A DNA stretch of 64,000 bases from Punctularia strigosozonata HHB-11173 SS5 (taxonomy: Eukaryota; Basidiomycota; Agaricomycetes; Corticiales; Punctulariaceae), in contig NW_006767436.1 in the NCBI RefSeq assembly GCF_000264995.1, forward strand, positions 595,414-659,413, in the 5' to 3' direction. The notes below the pieces were generated by a model that saw nothing but the letters and a program-made list of their open reading frames with translations, was not told the origin of the DNA and did no database searches. Both the position numbers and the translations under genes were made by a program. Positions 22,556-33,247 of the stretch are shown in pieces. Numbering within the stretch: the stretch's first letter is position 1; the number at the start of each line of letters is the position of its first letter.

Positions 22556-23218
22556 TTAGAAAGCAGGGGCCCAGGGTGTTTCTCCCATGGGGGGTTCGCT
22601 CGGGCGGATATATCCGAAAATTTTCGCAATCCACCATTGCGCCCACGTAGTCTCCTTACGAATACTCGCTTCTATCTCTCGGGGTATCAGGAGGTACGTG
22701 CTCCCGCTGATTGGGGTGGCTAGCTCGTCGACGCTCGGTGGAAGGGTACTTAGGTCGACGCATCCGGTGAACCACGTACCGCCGTCGAGGCGGAGGGTGA
22801 TGTGGTGGTTATCGACGGTGTATAGGGATAGGGTCCCCCAGGCTATGGTCATAAGATCATCGTGGAGCCAGATGTCTCGTCCAAGCCAGTTTGGTGGGAG
22901 AGGGGGGTCGGATGGGAGCCTGGCTTTCCAGGTGCCGGCAGATGCTCCGGTGCCGAGGTGGATGGCTCTGATGAGGTGATAGTGTTTTCGGAAAGGAGTG
23001 GATAGCATGTCTGCCGGGTGTCTGCTAATGTGCGCTGCTTTAGACATCGTCGGGTGGTCTGGGTTGGGGGCGCACCGGTAAAGAGTGTGGGGGAGTCGAC
23101 GCTGCTCTACGTCTGTCAAGGGTCGCCTTTTAGCGTCTAGAGTCTGCTGCGGTTCGCTTAGTAGGCGTCTGGAAGGTTCGATTCGAAACGAGAGGAGGGC
23201 AACGAGTGATAGGCTCAA
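22556..23218 (-). CDS. LINE middle ORF, unknown protein
   Basis: A 220-residue frame between ORF1 and ORF2 on the element's coding strand, 42 bases upstream of ORF2. It may start at an internal Met (MSKAAHISRH). Text-like features are HYHLIRAIHLGTGASAGTWK, WLGRDIWLHDDLMTIAWGTL and TTWAQWWIAKIFGYIR; it is rich in Trp, His and Leu with mixed strand and helix character and no cysteine finger. I do not recognise it. Tad1-type LINEs usually have two ORFs, so either this is a third gene, or a chance open frame in the inter-ORF spacer. Its length and amphipathic composition favour a coding role, moderately. Confidence 0.5.
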   Translation of the reverse strand: MSLSLVALLSFRIEPSRRLLSEPQQTLDAKRRPLTDVEQRRLPHTLYRCAPNPDHPTMSKAAHISRHPADMLSTPFRKHYHLIRAIHLGTGASAGTWKARLPSDPPLPPNWLGRDIWLHDDLMTIAWGTLSLYTVDNHHITLRLDGGTWFTGCVDLSTLPPSVDELATPISGSTYLLIPREIEASIRKETTWAQWWIAKIFGYIRPSEPPMGETPWAPAF

Positions 23219-23684
23219 ACGAGGGGGTCATCCTGTTTGTTATGTCACTCGGAGTTCCTCTAGGGGGAAGAGGGTCTGATTTATATAGTGGGTGCTCGGA
23301 TAACGGATTGATTACATTTTGTGATGGAGATAGGTGAGGTTAATGCTAGTCGTGCGGTTCAGTGGTGTCACATGGTTGGCCCGGCGTGTTTCGGTCGGGC
23401 GGAGCATCGGGTATCACATCCGGTGGTTTAGTTCCGTTACTCGGATTCGTTGGGGTCAGCGGTTATTGTGCCGTTATTTGAGAGGGCGCGCATTGGTTCT
23501 GGATTATAGATAGGAGCGGTATGTCGGTTGGCGTTCCGACGAAGAATATAGTTTCATTGCTCGTAAGGTGTGGGGCAACTCTATTCTGTATTTCGCGAGT
23601 GGGGGTTTGGTATCGACAAGGCAGGGCTATCGGTAACTGTCTAGACAAAGTGTTTCTATTCTAGATCTGGTCGAGTCAGCCGAA

Positions 23685-24878
23685 TTAGTTCGTGTTGCCA
23701 CGGCCGCGACCGCGGCCGCGGCCTCGACCGCGCGCTCCTCCCCGGCTACCGCGGTTGCCGGAGTTGTTGGATTGGTTATTCTGCGAGGTTGGTGCGACGG
23801 CTGGGGTGTCGAACCAGCTGGGGTGCTCCTGGTAGTTGCAGATGGAGCGCTGGTGGTCGCGCCCGAGGCAGTAGGTGCATCGCATTTCCTGGGCTGCGCG
23901 TCCGGTGCCCCAGGACGTGGGGAAGCTGATCGAGGCGAGGAGGCGAGTCCAGTCACCGTGCCGTTCTTCGCTGACGGGGCAGGGCATGTAAAGGTTCCAT
24001 CGTTCGTCGAACCCTTCGCTCCCGTTGTCTCCGCGGGGGATGCGGATGAGGCGGATGACGAGGCCGTCGAGCGTGTGGTTCCGGGCGGCTTCCTGGGCAG
24101 CCGCGTCGGTAATGCCCCTCTCGATAGCCCCAATGGTCGATATGTTGACGAAGCCGGTGTTGTTGCGGAGGGTGGCGACGATTTCGTCGCGGAGATCTTC
24201 GGCGAAGGTTTCGAGACAGTAGATATTGACGAGAGAGCATGCGAACTCCGGTATGGGGACTGGGTGCGGGAGGACAAAGAAGGTACCTCTCGTGGTCGAC
24301 CAGACGGGCTGAGAGCGGAGGGTAAACACCACGTCGCGGTTGAGACCCCGGACGAGGCAGTAAGGTTCCACCCGTTTGTTAGGGATGGGCTGGTATAGGA
24401 GGATGTCGCGGCCGCGGGATCCGGGTGGGTTGGCGCACTCCTCGCGCGCTACAGGGAAGAGGGCTTCAATCGCCCCTAGGGCTTGCGTGGTGAGTGTCGA
24501 GGGGTTCGTGAAGTCGCGGGGTCTTGCAAAGTAAATTAGGACGGAGGTCTCCATGTCTTGGCGCTCCCAGGCGGCGCGTTGAGCCGGTTGGGTGTTAAGG
24601 AAGATTTCGGGCCAGGTGCATGTTTGCGGGCGGGGAAAGCCACCAGGGTCCGGTTCAGCGAACTCGACGTAGGGGGCTATGCGGCGAGGGGCGGGGGCTG
24701 CCACTGCGGGGGGCGGCCGTACCGTGGTTGCGCGGGGACGGGCTGCGCGTGCGGTCTGGTCGTCTTCTTGCATGACCTCGTCTTGGGGATCCCGCGTGTG
24801 GGGCGCAGGGGCTGTGGGGGTACGGTCCGGGTTCAGCTCGGGGAGCTCAGGGAGCTGTGTGAGGGTTAGAGTGGGCAT
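23685..24878 (-). CDS. LINE ORF1: nucleic-acid-binding protein with CCHC knuckle and RG tail
   Basis: 397 residues. An acidic, Pro-rich N-terminus is followed by a folded middle part (EFAEPDPGGFPRPQTCTWPE ... IRLIRIPRGDNG), then a single zinc knuckle CTYCLGRDHQRSIC (C-x2-C-x4-H-x4-C, about residues 334-347), and an Asn/Gly tail ending in an RGRGRGRGRG repeat. In LINEs of this type ORF1 coats the element RNA and helps target-primed reverse transcription; knuckle and RG tail both fit RNA binding. The frame is unbroken. Confidence 0.85.
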   Translation of the reverse strand: MPTLTLTQLPELPELNPDRTPTAPAPHTRDPQDEVMQEDDQTARAARPRATTVRPPPAVAAPAPRRIAPYVEFAEPDPGGFPRPQTCTWPEIFLNTQPAQRAAWERQDMETSVLIYFARPRDFTNPSTLTTQALGAIEALFPVAREECANPPGSRGRDILLYQPIPNKRVEPYCLVRGLNRDVVFTLRSQPVWSTTRGTFFVLPHPVPIPEFACSLVNIYCLETFAEDLRDEIVATLRNNTGFVNISTIGAIERGITDAAAQEAARNHTLDGLVIRLIRIPRGDNGSEGFDERWNLYMPCPVSEERHGDWTRLLASISFPTSWGTGRAAQEMRCTYCLGRDHQRSICNYQEHPSWFDTPAVAPTSQNNQSNNSGNRGSRGGARGRGRGRGRGRGNTN

Positions 24879-25668
24879 GGCGCGATTGGAGGGGGCCTTA
24901 CGTGTTCAGGGATCCCGGTAATTCGAAGTGTCGGGCTCTCTGGGGATTCGTCGCGTCGTCGACGTTGTCGCTCTCGGCTGGACGTGAGTGACGGGGTTCC
25001 GGGTGCCTTCTGGCCTGTACGGCGTTCTGGCGGGCGGTCGGGGGACCCGGGGAGCGGGATGGGTGGGAGGGCGAGGGCAGACAGTTTGAAAGAGCAAGTG
25101 TGTGATTATGAGTGGGTCGCGTTTACGCTGGGGAAGCCGGTGTTCGCGGTGTCAGTTATAGGGTCTGCCGTTGGCTGTTCTCGAACTTTCGTCTACATTT
25201 TTTGGGGGATATTATCAAGACGTTCGGGGCATCCCGGAGTTGTTTTGTTGGGGGACGTGTTCCTGGGGGGTGCTGGTTGCGGCGACCGTGGTGGGGCGCA
25301 CCGTAGGTCGATGTGCGTGTCCTCTTCAGCTCGAGGGTTCCTAGGGCGTGGAGGGTATTCGAGCAGTGCGAGGGATTGCGGGAGGGTGTAGCTAGTGCTT
25401 AGGTTCGTTACCGTTCATTGGAGGTGGGCCAGTGACGAGGGTTTAACAGCGGCGGGGGGCTCACTAGTTGGACGTATTTGTCCACTTGTATGCTCGCCGT
25501 GTGTTTGTGTTGTTGTCTCTTTTCTTTCTAGGGGGGGCTTCTAGGGTACATATCTAGGTAGGTATCCTTCAAGAGGATGCGTCCCAGGACCGGAAGAGGT
25601 CGAGGGAGGGCGCCGCGAGGAGGTGCAGGCGCAGCCTTGACGTGAGAGTCAAAGGTCAAGAAGCCCCC

Positions 25669-25679
25669 CTGCTTGTTGT
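25669..25679. repeat. LINE target-site duplication, 5' copy
   Basis: CTGCTTGTTGT, identical to 16987-16997. On the element's strand the LINE begins directly inside it with a run of G, as often seen at full-length LINE 5' ends. Confidence 0.75.
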
Positions 25680-25766
25680 CTTCGACCTTTTGCTGTCTCT
25701 CATCACGGACTGTGCCTCCTGTTCCACTCGGCTGAGCCGGTGTTTTGTTCACTGCCATTATCTGCG

Positions 25767-25774
25767 TATAAAAG
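25767..25774 (+). promoter_or_regulatory. TATA box of the second GPI-anchored protein gene
   Basis: TATAAAAG, 83 bases before the start codon at 25850 and only 99 bases from the LINE 5' end. A CT-rich stretch follows toward the start. Confidence 0.65.
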
Positions 25775-25849
25775 ATATTTTCGCCTCGCTGGTCGTTCTC
25801 TCCGTTGCTTCACGCCCTAACCGTCCCATTCCAAAGTCTACATTCCATA

Positions 25850-26725
25850 ATGCGTGCCTCCACCTTCATCGTTCTCGCTGCTGCCAGTGCCGCCATTGCG
25901 GCCCCCTCTCTCAGTAGACGTACGCTGCACTTGCCTCGAGATTTATACTTGTTCGCTCATAAGTGACTCACAGGTGCCCTTGTCTGTCCGCCGTCTGACA
26001 ATGAAGGCGGCACCCTCACCTCAAACAGTCAGTCGGGCGAGGACGTCGTCTGCGAATACAGCTCTGCCGGCGAATGCGAGTACTTTGATGCCAATGGCAC
26101 CTTCTCTTCGGGTGCGAGCACCTGCCCGAAGAACCTCATCGACGGAACTGCGACCTCTTCAACCTCCTCCGCTGCGGCGCCCCCCGCTACGACCAGCTCT
26201 TCCGCCATCACCATCGCCACGCAGACAGACACCAGCAGCGGGTATGTGCGACTCTTTACGCGTCCTCTCCCCCCGCCCGCTCCGCGCCCATGCACATCAG
26301 CATGCCGTGATGGCGTATCTCTCCGATTGACGTGTGCTGATCGCTGATGCTTTCCCTATCTTTGCACTCATCCAGGTTCCAGATCTCCGGGATTCAGACT
26401 TCGAGTGCAGCGCCCACTGTTGTCGACACGTACGTCCTACCATCTCCTTCACCCTCTCACTTCACACCTATACTTACACCACTCTCTCTCTTTCCCTTTC
26501 CAATACAGGACCTCGGAGGCCGTTACCACCGTCACCTCGACAAGCGGTTCGGTTGCAGAGACGAGCTCCCCCATCACGAACACCGGCGACCCCGGCTCGC
26601 AGATCTCCTCTGGTACTTCGTCTACGTCCGCGCCGGCGTCGAGCAGCACCTCTGGTGCTATCACAGTCAGCCCCCAGACGTGGTTGGCGGGTGTTGCAGC
26701 TGTTGCGCTGTGGTTTGTCATGTAA
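25850..26725 (+). CDS. secreted GPI-anchored protein with one four-cysteine module (paralogue of 6781 gene)
   Basis: 202 residues from exons 25850..25919, 25974..26241, 26376..26429 and 26509..26725. It has a signal peptide (MRASTFIVLAAASAAIAAPS), one copy of the module (VCPPSDNEGGTLT, GEDVVCEYSSAGECEYFD, NGTFSSGASTCPKN), a Ser/Thr-rich stalk, and a hydrophobic C-terminus (TWLAGVAAVALWFVM) suited to GPI attachment. The four cysteines and the NGT sequon align with both modules of the protein at 6781. The first intron falls at the same place and phase in both genes, so they are true paralogues. This copy lacks the proline-run linker. The LINE sits about 180 bases upstream. Function unknown, probably cell surface. 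Confidence 0.83.
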
Positions 26726-27000
26726 GATGTCCATTCACACACGAGATGGAGCAGCAGAGCCCCGTTGGAGTGGACACCATTGTCGGACGTTTACACGTGA
26801 ACGCGGACATTGCCTTTTACCGAAGTATCATAGTTCCGCGTTGCTACATCCTTCGTATTCCTATGTGGTATAGATCGTCGCAGTTATACTATGCTACACT
26901 TGTGTTTAGTCTTGCATGGGATGAGGATGATAGTGCTTGCTAGAGAAACATTACTGTACCAGACCGTCCCGTCGCCGCTGACTCAGGACAGAACCTGACT
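26726..27000. other. convergent 3' intergenic
   Basis: 275 bases between two convergent stops. Nothing specific seen. Confidence 0.4.
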
Positions 27001-28819
27001 TCAAGCCTCCGCCCTTGCCCAGAACTCCTCCGCCCCGTGCTCCTCCGCCCGTCGCTCCCAATCGGGCCTCCACATCCTCACCGTCCCGTCGTCCGCACCC
27101 ATAGCAAGAGTCCCACCTCCTTCCGCGGCCCAATCCATCGCTCCAACCTCTCCCGCCTGCGCACACACCCTCACCGCTCTCTCGCCCTCGCCCTTCCTCC
27201 CCTTGCGCACGGCGGCAAAGTCCCACACGAACCCGCCGCCGGCGCTCCCGCACGCGACCCAGCGCCCGCATGGGCTCGTGGCCGCGCGGACATAGAAGCT
27301 CCCCGTCCTCAGCCGCGGGTCGCGCAGGCCGAGGTGAGATAGCGGCGCGAGCGATTCGCGGTCGTATGCATGCACGCGCGAGTCGGCGCCAACGCCGAAG
27401 AGCAAGTCCGCCGCGAGCCCAAAGCCGGATGCGAGCGCCGTGAGCGCGCGTGGACGGCGCGAGGTGAGCAGCGTCGGGTCCGTGTCGGAGCGGCGCGTGG
27501 GCTCGTTCAGCGGCCCTCGCATAGTGCTTGTCCGCCGGTGGTAGCGAATGTCCCAGTTCCTCAGAACGCTGTTAATGGCGATTGTCAGCCGTCTCGTCCA
27601 GATAACGACGTAAGAAAAGCGTTTACCCGTCCACGGAACCGCTGCTGACCAGCCCTCGCCCATCTTCGTCCCACACCAGACCCGTCACACTTCCGCCTCC
27701 CCGTTTCGGCCGGCCGGCCCTAGTCACCTCCCCGCCGCCCGCGCCCCAGATCTTAGCAACGATCCCCGCACCTCCCGACGCCAGACGCAGGTCCCAAATG
27801 CAGATCTCCCCGCCTCGTCCGCCGCTCGCGAGCACGTCCGAGTCCCCAGGGCTCCATGCGACGCATTTGACGGTACCGGCGTGGCCCGTGAGGTTGTGGA
27901 GCGCGAACGCGGCGCCGCGGTCTTCGGAGAGGACGCGCGGGAGATGACCGACGGGGGAGGCGGTGACGCGCGACGGGTCCCAGATTCGTACGGAGGCGTC
28001 CGCGCTCGCAGTCGCGAGGCGCGCATCGTCTGGGCGCCAAGCTGCGTCGAAGAGGCCGTTCATGTGCGCGCGCCAGCTGTGCGTCAGCGGGGGCGAAAGG
28101 TGCATCCAACGAGATGAGGACGTGTTTGAGGAGGCGGAGGGAGCGGGAGTGCGGACGAGGTGCAGCGAGCCTTGTTCGGTGCCGATGGCGAGGAGGGGCC
28201 GCCCTGTGCCGCGCTTGGCGGCGTGAGTGTAGGCGCAAACGTACGGAGGAGTGAGGTTGAGGTCGCCGGAATAGAGGGATCGGCAGTAGAAGGCATCGCA
28301 GGTGTGATGTGAAGCGAATGACGCGAGGATCGGGCGGGTGGATGCTGAAGATCAAATAACATCAATGGGGAGTGCCTGGTAAAGCGCGGATATATACTCA
28401 CGTATGCAATTCCGCGAGCTTGTATGTGAGAGAGAGACCCTGAGAGAGTCTAGTGCGTTATGCACCGTCCGTTTTCGCGTCCTCGCGCGCGGCGGAGAAC
28501 GAGATATTTCGAAATCGCTATCTGTCTCCCAGTCCGCGTCGCTGTTTTCCTCGTCCTCGGCCGTCTTCTCCTCATCACGAGACATCAGCCGCATCTTCTT
28601 CCTCTGCGGCTGCCGCACATTGAAGAATGCGCACGCGATCTCCCTCAGCGGACGCTTCGCGCTCTTGGGGGTTGGCATCGTCGCAGCCACGTTCTCCTTC
28701 TCGCCCCGGCTCCGACTGGGTGAACTCGGCGGGGTGTGCGCGTCGCCATCTTTAATCGTTATAGTCCTCGCCGCCGTCGGCGATGGAGATAGTGATGAGG
28801 AGCTCGGGCTCAGCAGCAT
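27001..28819 (-). CDS. Cdt2/DTL-like WD40 protein (CRL4 substrate receptor)
   Basis: 567 residues from exons 28402..28819, 27627..28344 and 27001..27568; an in-frame Met at 28894 is an alternative start. The N-terminal 130 residues are Ser/Pro-rich and acidic (NSDADWETDSDFEISRSPP). WD repeats follow: RPLLAIGTEQGSLHLV, WRAHMNGLFDAAWRPDDARL then ADASVRIWD, GTVKCVAWSPGDSDVLASGG then GEICIWDLR, VTGLVWDEDGRGLVSSGSVD then LRNWDIR, and a last MGADDGTVRMWRPDWE. The order and the WDLR/WDIR endings resemble Cdt2/DTL, which in S. pombe and animals directs Cul4-Ddb1 to destroy Cdt1 and other replication factors on PCNA-bound DNA. WD40 proteins are easily confused, so the assignment is moderate. It is divergent from LYS12 with about 207 bases between starts. 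Confidence 0.7.
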
Positions 28820-29026
28820 CGATCCAAACCCACGACACAGCTCACGACCGGGAAGGCAAGATGCGGGGTGAGTGGCGATGCATCCGTTCCTCATAAACGC
28901 AGGTCAGGTGATCGCGTGGGTGCCGTCGGCCGAATTGTGGGAGGATGGCCAGAATTTCCATCGGCGGTGCCCTCCTCTCGAGTTCTTCGTCTTCCACATC
29001 TCTTGGTACTGTTTGTTCTGCTCGAC
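28820..29026. promoter_or_regulatory. divergent promoter region, Cdt2-like gene and LYS12
   Basis: 207 bases between the chosen start codons (132 if the upstream Met of the Cdt2-like gene is used). Both promoters must overlap here. No TATA box seen. Confidence 0.5.
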
Positions 29027-30734
<1,708 letters not shown>

Positions 30735-31045
30735 TCATCGTCCGTCGTCACTTCGACGGGGTTCGCGGCGGAAATCACGCTCAGGATGGATATCGCGACT
30801 GCGCTACTCGGGTGGAGGAGCGGTGTTATCTGATGGAGGGGAGCGGATATGGTTGACGTCTAAAAGGGTGCTCGGTGCGGAGGTGGGGTGTACCCTCGTG
30901 ATGTAACCGAGAAGAAGCGGGCGGTCGGATAACCATGCGACCCGGATTCACCGGCTTGCTTGGAGTTCTCAACCGCTAGATAGCAGCTTTTATCCTGACG
31001 AATAAACACGGCGTGGCATAGCTAGCACCCGCCAATAGCGCAGCG
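30735..31045. other. intergenic, LYS12 3' region and next promoter
   Basis: About 310 bases with no recognised element. Confidence 0.4.
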
Positions 31046-33247
31046 TTGGATATCCAATCGCCAGTTGGTCCCGGGATTCGCGGAACTCGCGAAGAAATCG
31101 GGGCCTATTCCCCGCGGTCGGTGGCTGTGCAGGCGGGATCGACAGGCCAACGCGTTTCGTCACAGGCGCCGGGGATACGTGCTCCAGCAACGCTCTCTCC
31201 CCCCACGGCCACCGCAACGACCACGATGCCCCCCACGACGCCCAGCGAGCAGCCCCCGCCTGTGCCCGCCAACCGTGCACGGCGCGTCTCTGCGCCGGTC
31301 AAGACCACCACGCCCGCCGTACTCGTTAAGGAGCAACACCGGACGCTTCCCAAGAAGCCCGCCGTCGCTGGCGAGAACGCCAACGCCCATGCGCCGGCCA
31401 CTCTCACCAAGTCTCCACCCGCACTGCGCGAGAAGGACCAGCCAGCGGGCGCGGAGCAGAAGAAGATCAATAGACGGGGCAGCAAGCCGATCATCCATTG
31501 GTTTCAGCGCAAGCTCGGCGGGACGCGCACGCGCCGCGCAAGCGAGGCGAGCCCGAACGCGCGCCCTCCCATACCCAATTTTGAAGCGAACGGCGTGAAG
31601 CGCACCCGAGAGAAGGAGCCGGCGAAGAAGAACGGACAGGCGCAAGCGCCGAAGAGGGCAACCATGCCCCCGCTCACGCCCGCCCCCGAATCCCCAGACT
31701 CGGACTCGCCGCCGCGCTCGAATGGCGACGTCGAGCCACGCCGCCAGAATGCCGTCTCGCTGAACACGGACACGGACGCTGCCTCCTCTCGCTCGTCCGC
31801 CTCCGCCACCTCTCTCCTACCCGCCTCCTCGCGCTCCCCTTCTACCCTCGAGGCAGACGACGACGCCTCCTTGCGCCCGCTACCCGGTTCTGCGCCGCCT
31901 TCTCCGTCTCCCTCTCACGCTCCCTCGTTTGTGTCCGGCTCAGCGTCCGTGTCCACCTCGCCCTCCTACCGCTCCGACCCACGCACCTTCCGCTCGCTCG
32001 CGGCGAGCACCAAGCCAACCACGGTGCTTTCCGTCGACCTGACCACGGGCGGAATGGCGCATATAGCACAGGCGCCGCCGACGACGCCCAGCCCCGTGAC
32101 ACAATACGCGCAAGGTCAAGCCTCGGGCCTCCCGAGCTCGAGTCCGAGTCACCCGCGTCTCCAGCATGTGCGCACGCCAACGGCGGGCTCCATTACATTC
32201 AGCGTCCCACGCCCGTCCTCGCTCCGTAACGTCGCCGCGCTCGGCCTGTCCGATGGCAGCGACGAGCATCAGACCGCCTTCGCCGGCGGCGGGCAGGTCC
32301 AAGCGCCTAACCACACCGTGCATCACCCGCGCGACAACCCGCGGCCGTCGAGCCCGCCGCCCGACGACGCCTCCGTGCTCACGCTTGCCTCGTCCGCATA
32401 TGCCGTCCCCGGCGCGCGCGGCGGCAACCCTCTTGCGTGGGCCGCGGCCTCGGTCTCTTACCACGTCGGCATGGACTCGCGCTCGCAGTTCGGGTTCGAT
32501 GCCGGCACGGGTCGATCTGCGGACGGGGAGCACGATCATGGAGAGGAGGAGGACGGGGAGGAGGAAGGCGACGGCGAGGAGAGAGTGAACGCGAGCGTAC
32601 GCGCGCTGAGGCCGAGGCGCAGCTGGGAGAGCGAGGCGAGCCGGTGGAGCGCGCGGGTGGGCATGCCAGGCCCCGGGACGGCGAGCAGCGTGCACGGTCC
32701 TGCGACGCCGAGCGAGTTCAGGACGGGGCTGTGGGGGCCCGGCAGCGTCAAGACGGGCGGGTTCGGCGCGGACGGCGCGTTGGACGACGAGAAGGAGCCG
32801 AAGTCAGCGATCGAGATCACGAACGAGGGCGGGGAACCGACCCTTGCCACCGAGGACACGGGAGGGGACGGGGCCAAGACTGGCCTGCTCACTGCTCCCG
32901 CAGTCGATGCAGACCCAGAGGCGACGCCCTCGATGCCGCCTACAGCGCTCCCCTCCGACGCGGATCGCCGCACGCCCCCACCCGCGTCACAGACGGATCG
33001 TTCGCCCTCGACGCCGAGCGGGTCGGTCTCCAAGACGAGCGACTACTTCGCGACGAACCACTCCACGCCGACGCGCACGCGGCATCCGAGCGCCGCATCG
33101 CGGGCGAGCTCGGGCACGGAAGAGGCCCGGCCTGGCGCGCTGCACGAGCACGAGGAATACGAGACAGACTTTCAGAGCATCGCAGCGACGGATGCGCAGA
33201 CGGACGTGTGGCACAGTGCGCCGACAACGCCTGCCGCTTGGGATTAG
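31046..33247 (+). CDS. large disordered Ser/Pro/Ala-rich protein, unknown
   Basis: A single open frame of 733 codons; a later Met at 31226 (MPPTTPSEQPPP) is an equally good start. Almost all of it is low complexity, rich in Ser, Pro, Thr, Ala and charged residues. One region is more conserved in look: KKINRRGSKPIIHWFQRKLG followed by a basic Arg/Ser patch, near residues 140-170, which could be a short docking or membrane-binding motif. Acidic stretches (EEEDGEEEGDGEER) lie near residue 505. There are no transmembrane segments or signal peptide. I do not recognise the family. The unbroken 2.2-kb frame and strong codon bias support a gene. Confidence 0.7.
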   Translation: MDIQSPVGPGIRGTREEIGAYSPRSVAVQAGSTGQRVSSQAPGIRAPATLSPPTATATTTMPPTTPSEQPPPVPANRARRVSAPVKTTTPAVLVKEQHRTLPKKPAVAGENANAHAPATLTKSPPALREKDQPAGAEQKKINRRGSKPIIHWFQRKLGGTRTRRASEASPNARPPIPNFEANGVKRTREKEPAKKNGQAQAPKRATMPPLTPAPESPDSDSPPRSNGDVEPRRQNAVSLNTDTDAASSRSSASATSLLPASSRSPSTLEADDDASLRPLPGSAPPSPSPSHAPSFVSGSASVSTSPSYRSDPRTFRSLAASTKPTTVLSVDLTTGGMAHIAQAPPTTPSPVTQYAQGQASGLPSSSPSHPRLQHVRTPTAGSITFSVPRPSSLRNVAALGLSDGSDEHQTAFAGGGQVQAPNHTVHHPRDNPRPSSPPPDDASVLTLASSAYAVPGARGGNPLAWAAASVSYHVGMDSRSQFGFDAGTGRSADGEHDHGEEEDGEEEGDGEERVNASVRALRPRRSWESEASRWSARVGMPGPGTASSVHGPATPSEFRTGLWGPGSVKTGGFGADGALDDEKEPKSAIEITNEGGEPTLATEDTGGDGAKTGLLTAPAVDADPEATPSMPPTALPSDADRRTPPPASQTDRSPSTPSGSVSKTSDYFATNHSTPTRTRHPSAASRASSGTEEARPGALHEHEEYETDFQSIAATDAQTDVWHSAPTTPAAWD

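Larger units (their letters stand above)
16998..25668 (-). mobile_element. LINE (non-LTR retrotransposon), Tad1-like, apparently full length
   Basis: An 8.67-kb element on the minus strand. From its 5' end: about 790 bases of G-rich leader (25668 down to 24879), ORF1 (24878..23685), a middle ORF (23218..22556), ORF2 with endonuclease, reverse transcriptase and RNase H-like regions (22513..17171), about 150 bases of 3' UTR, and an A-tract of about 19 bases at 17019..17000 with one unresolved base (N) at 17008. Matching 11-base target-site duplications flank it. Open frames and near-identical duplications suggest a recent insertion. The EN-RT-RNase H order and zinc-knuckle ORF1 fit the Tad1 group of fungal LINEs; a related basidiomycete clade is possible. 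Whether it is still mobile cannot be told from the sequence. Confidence 0.88.
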
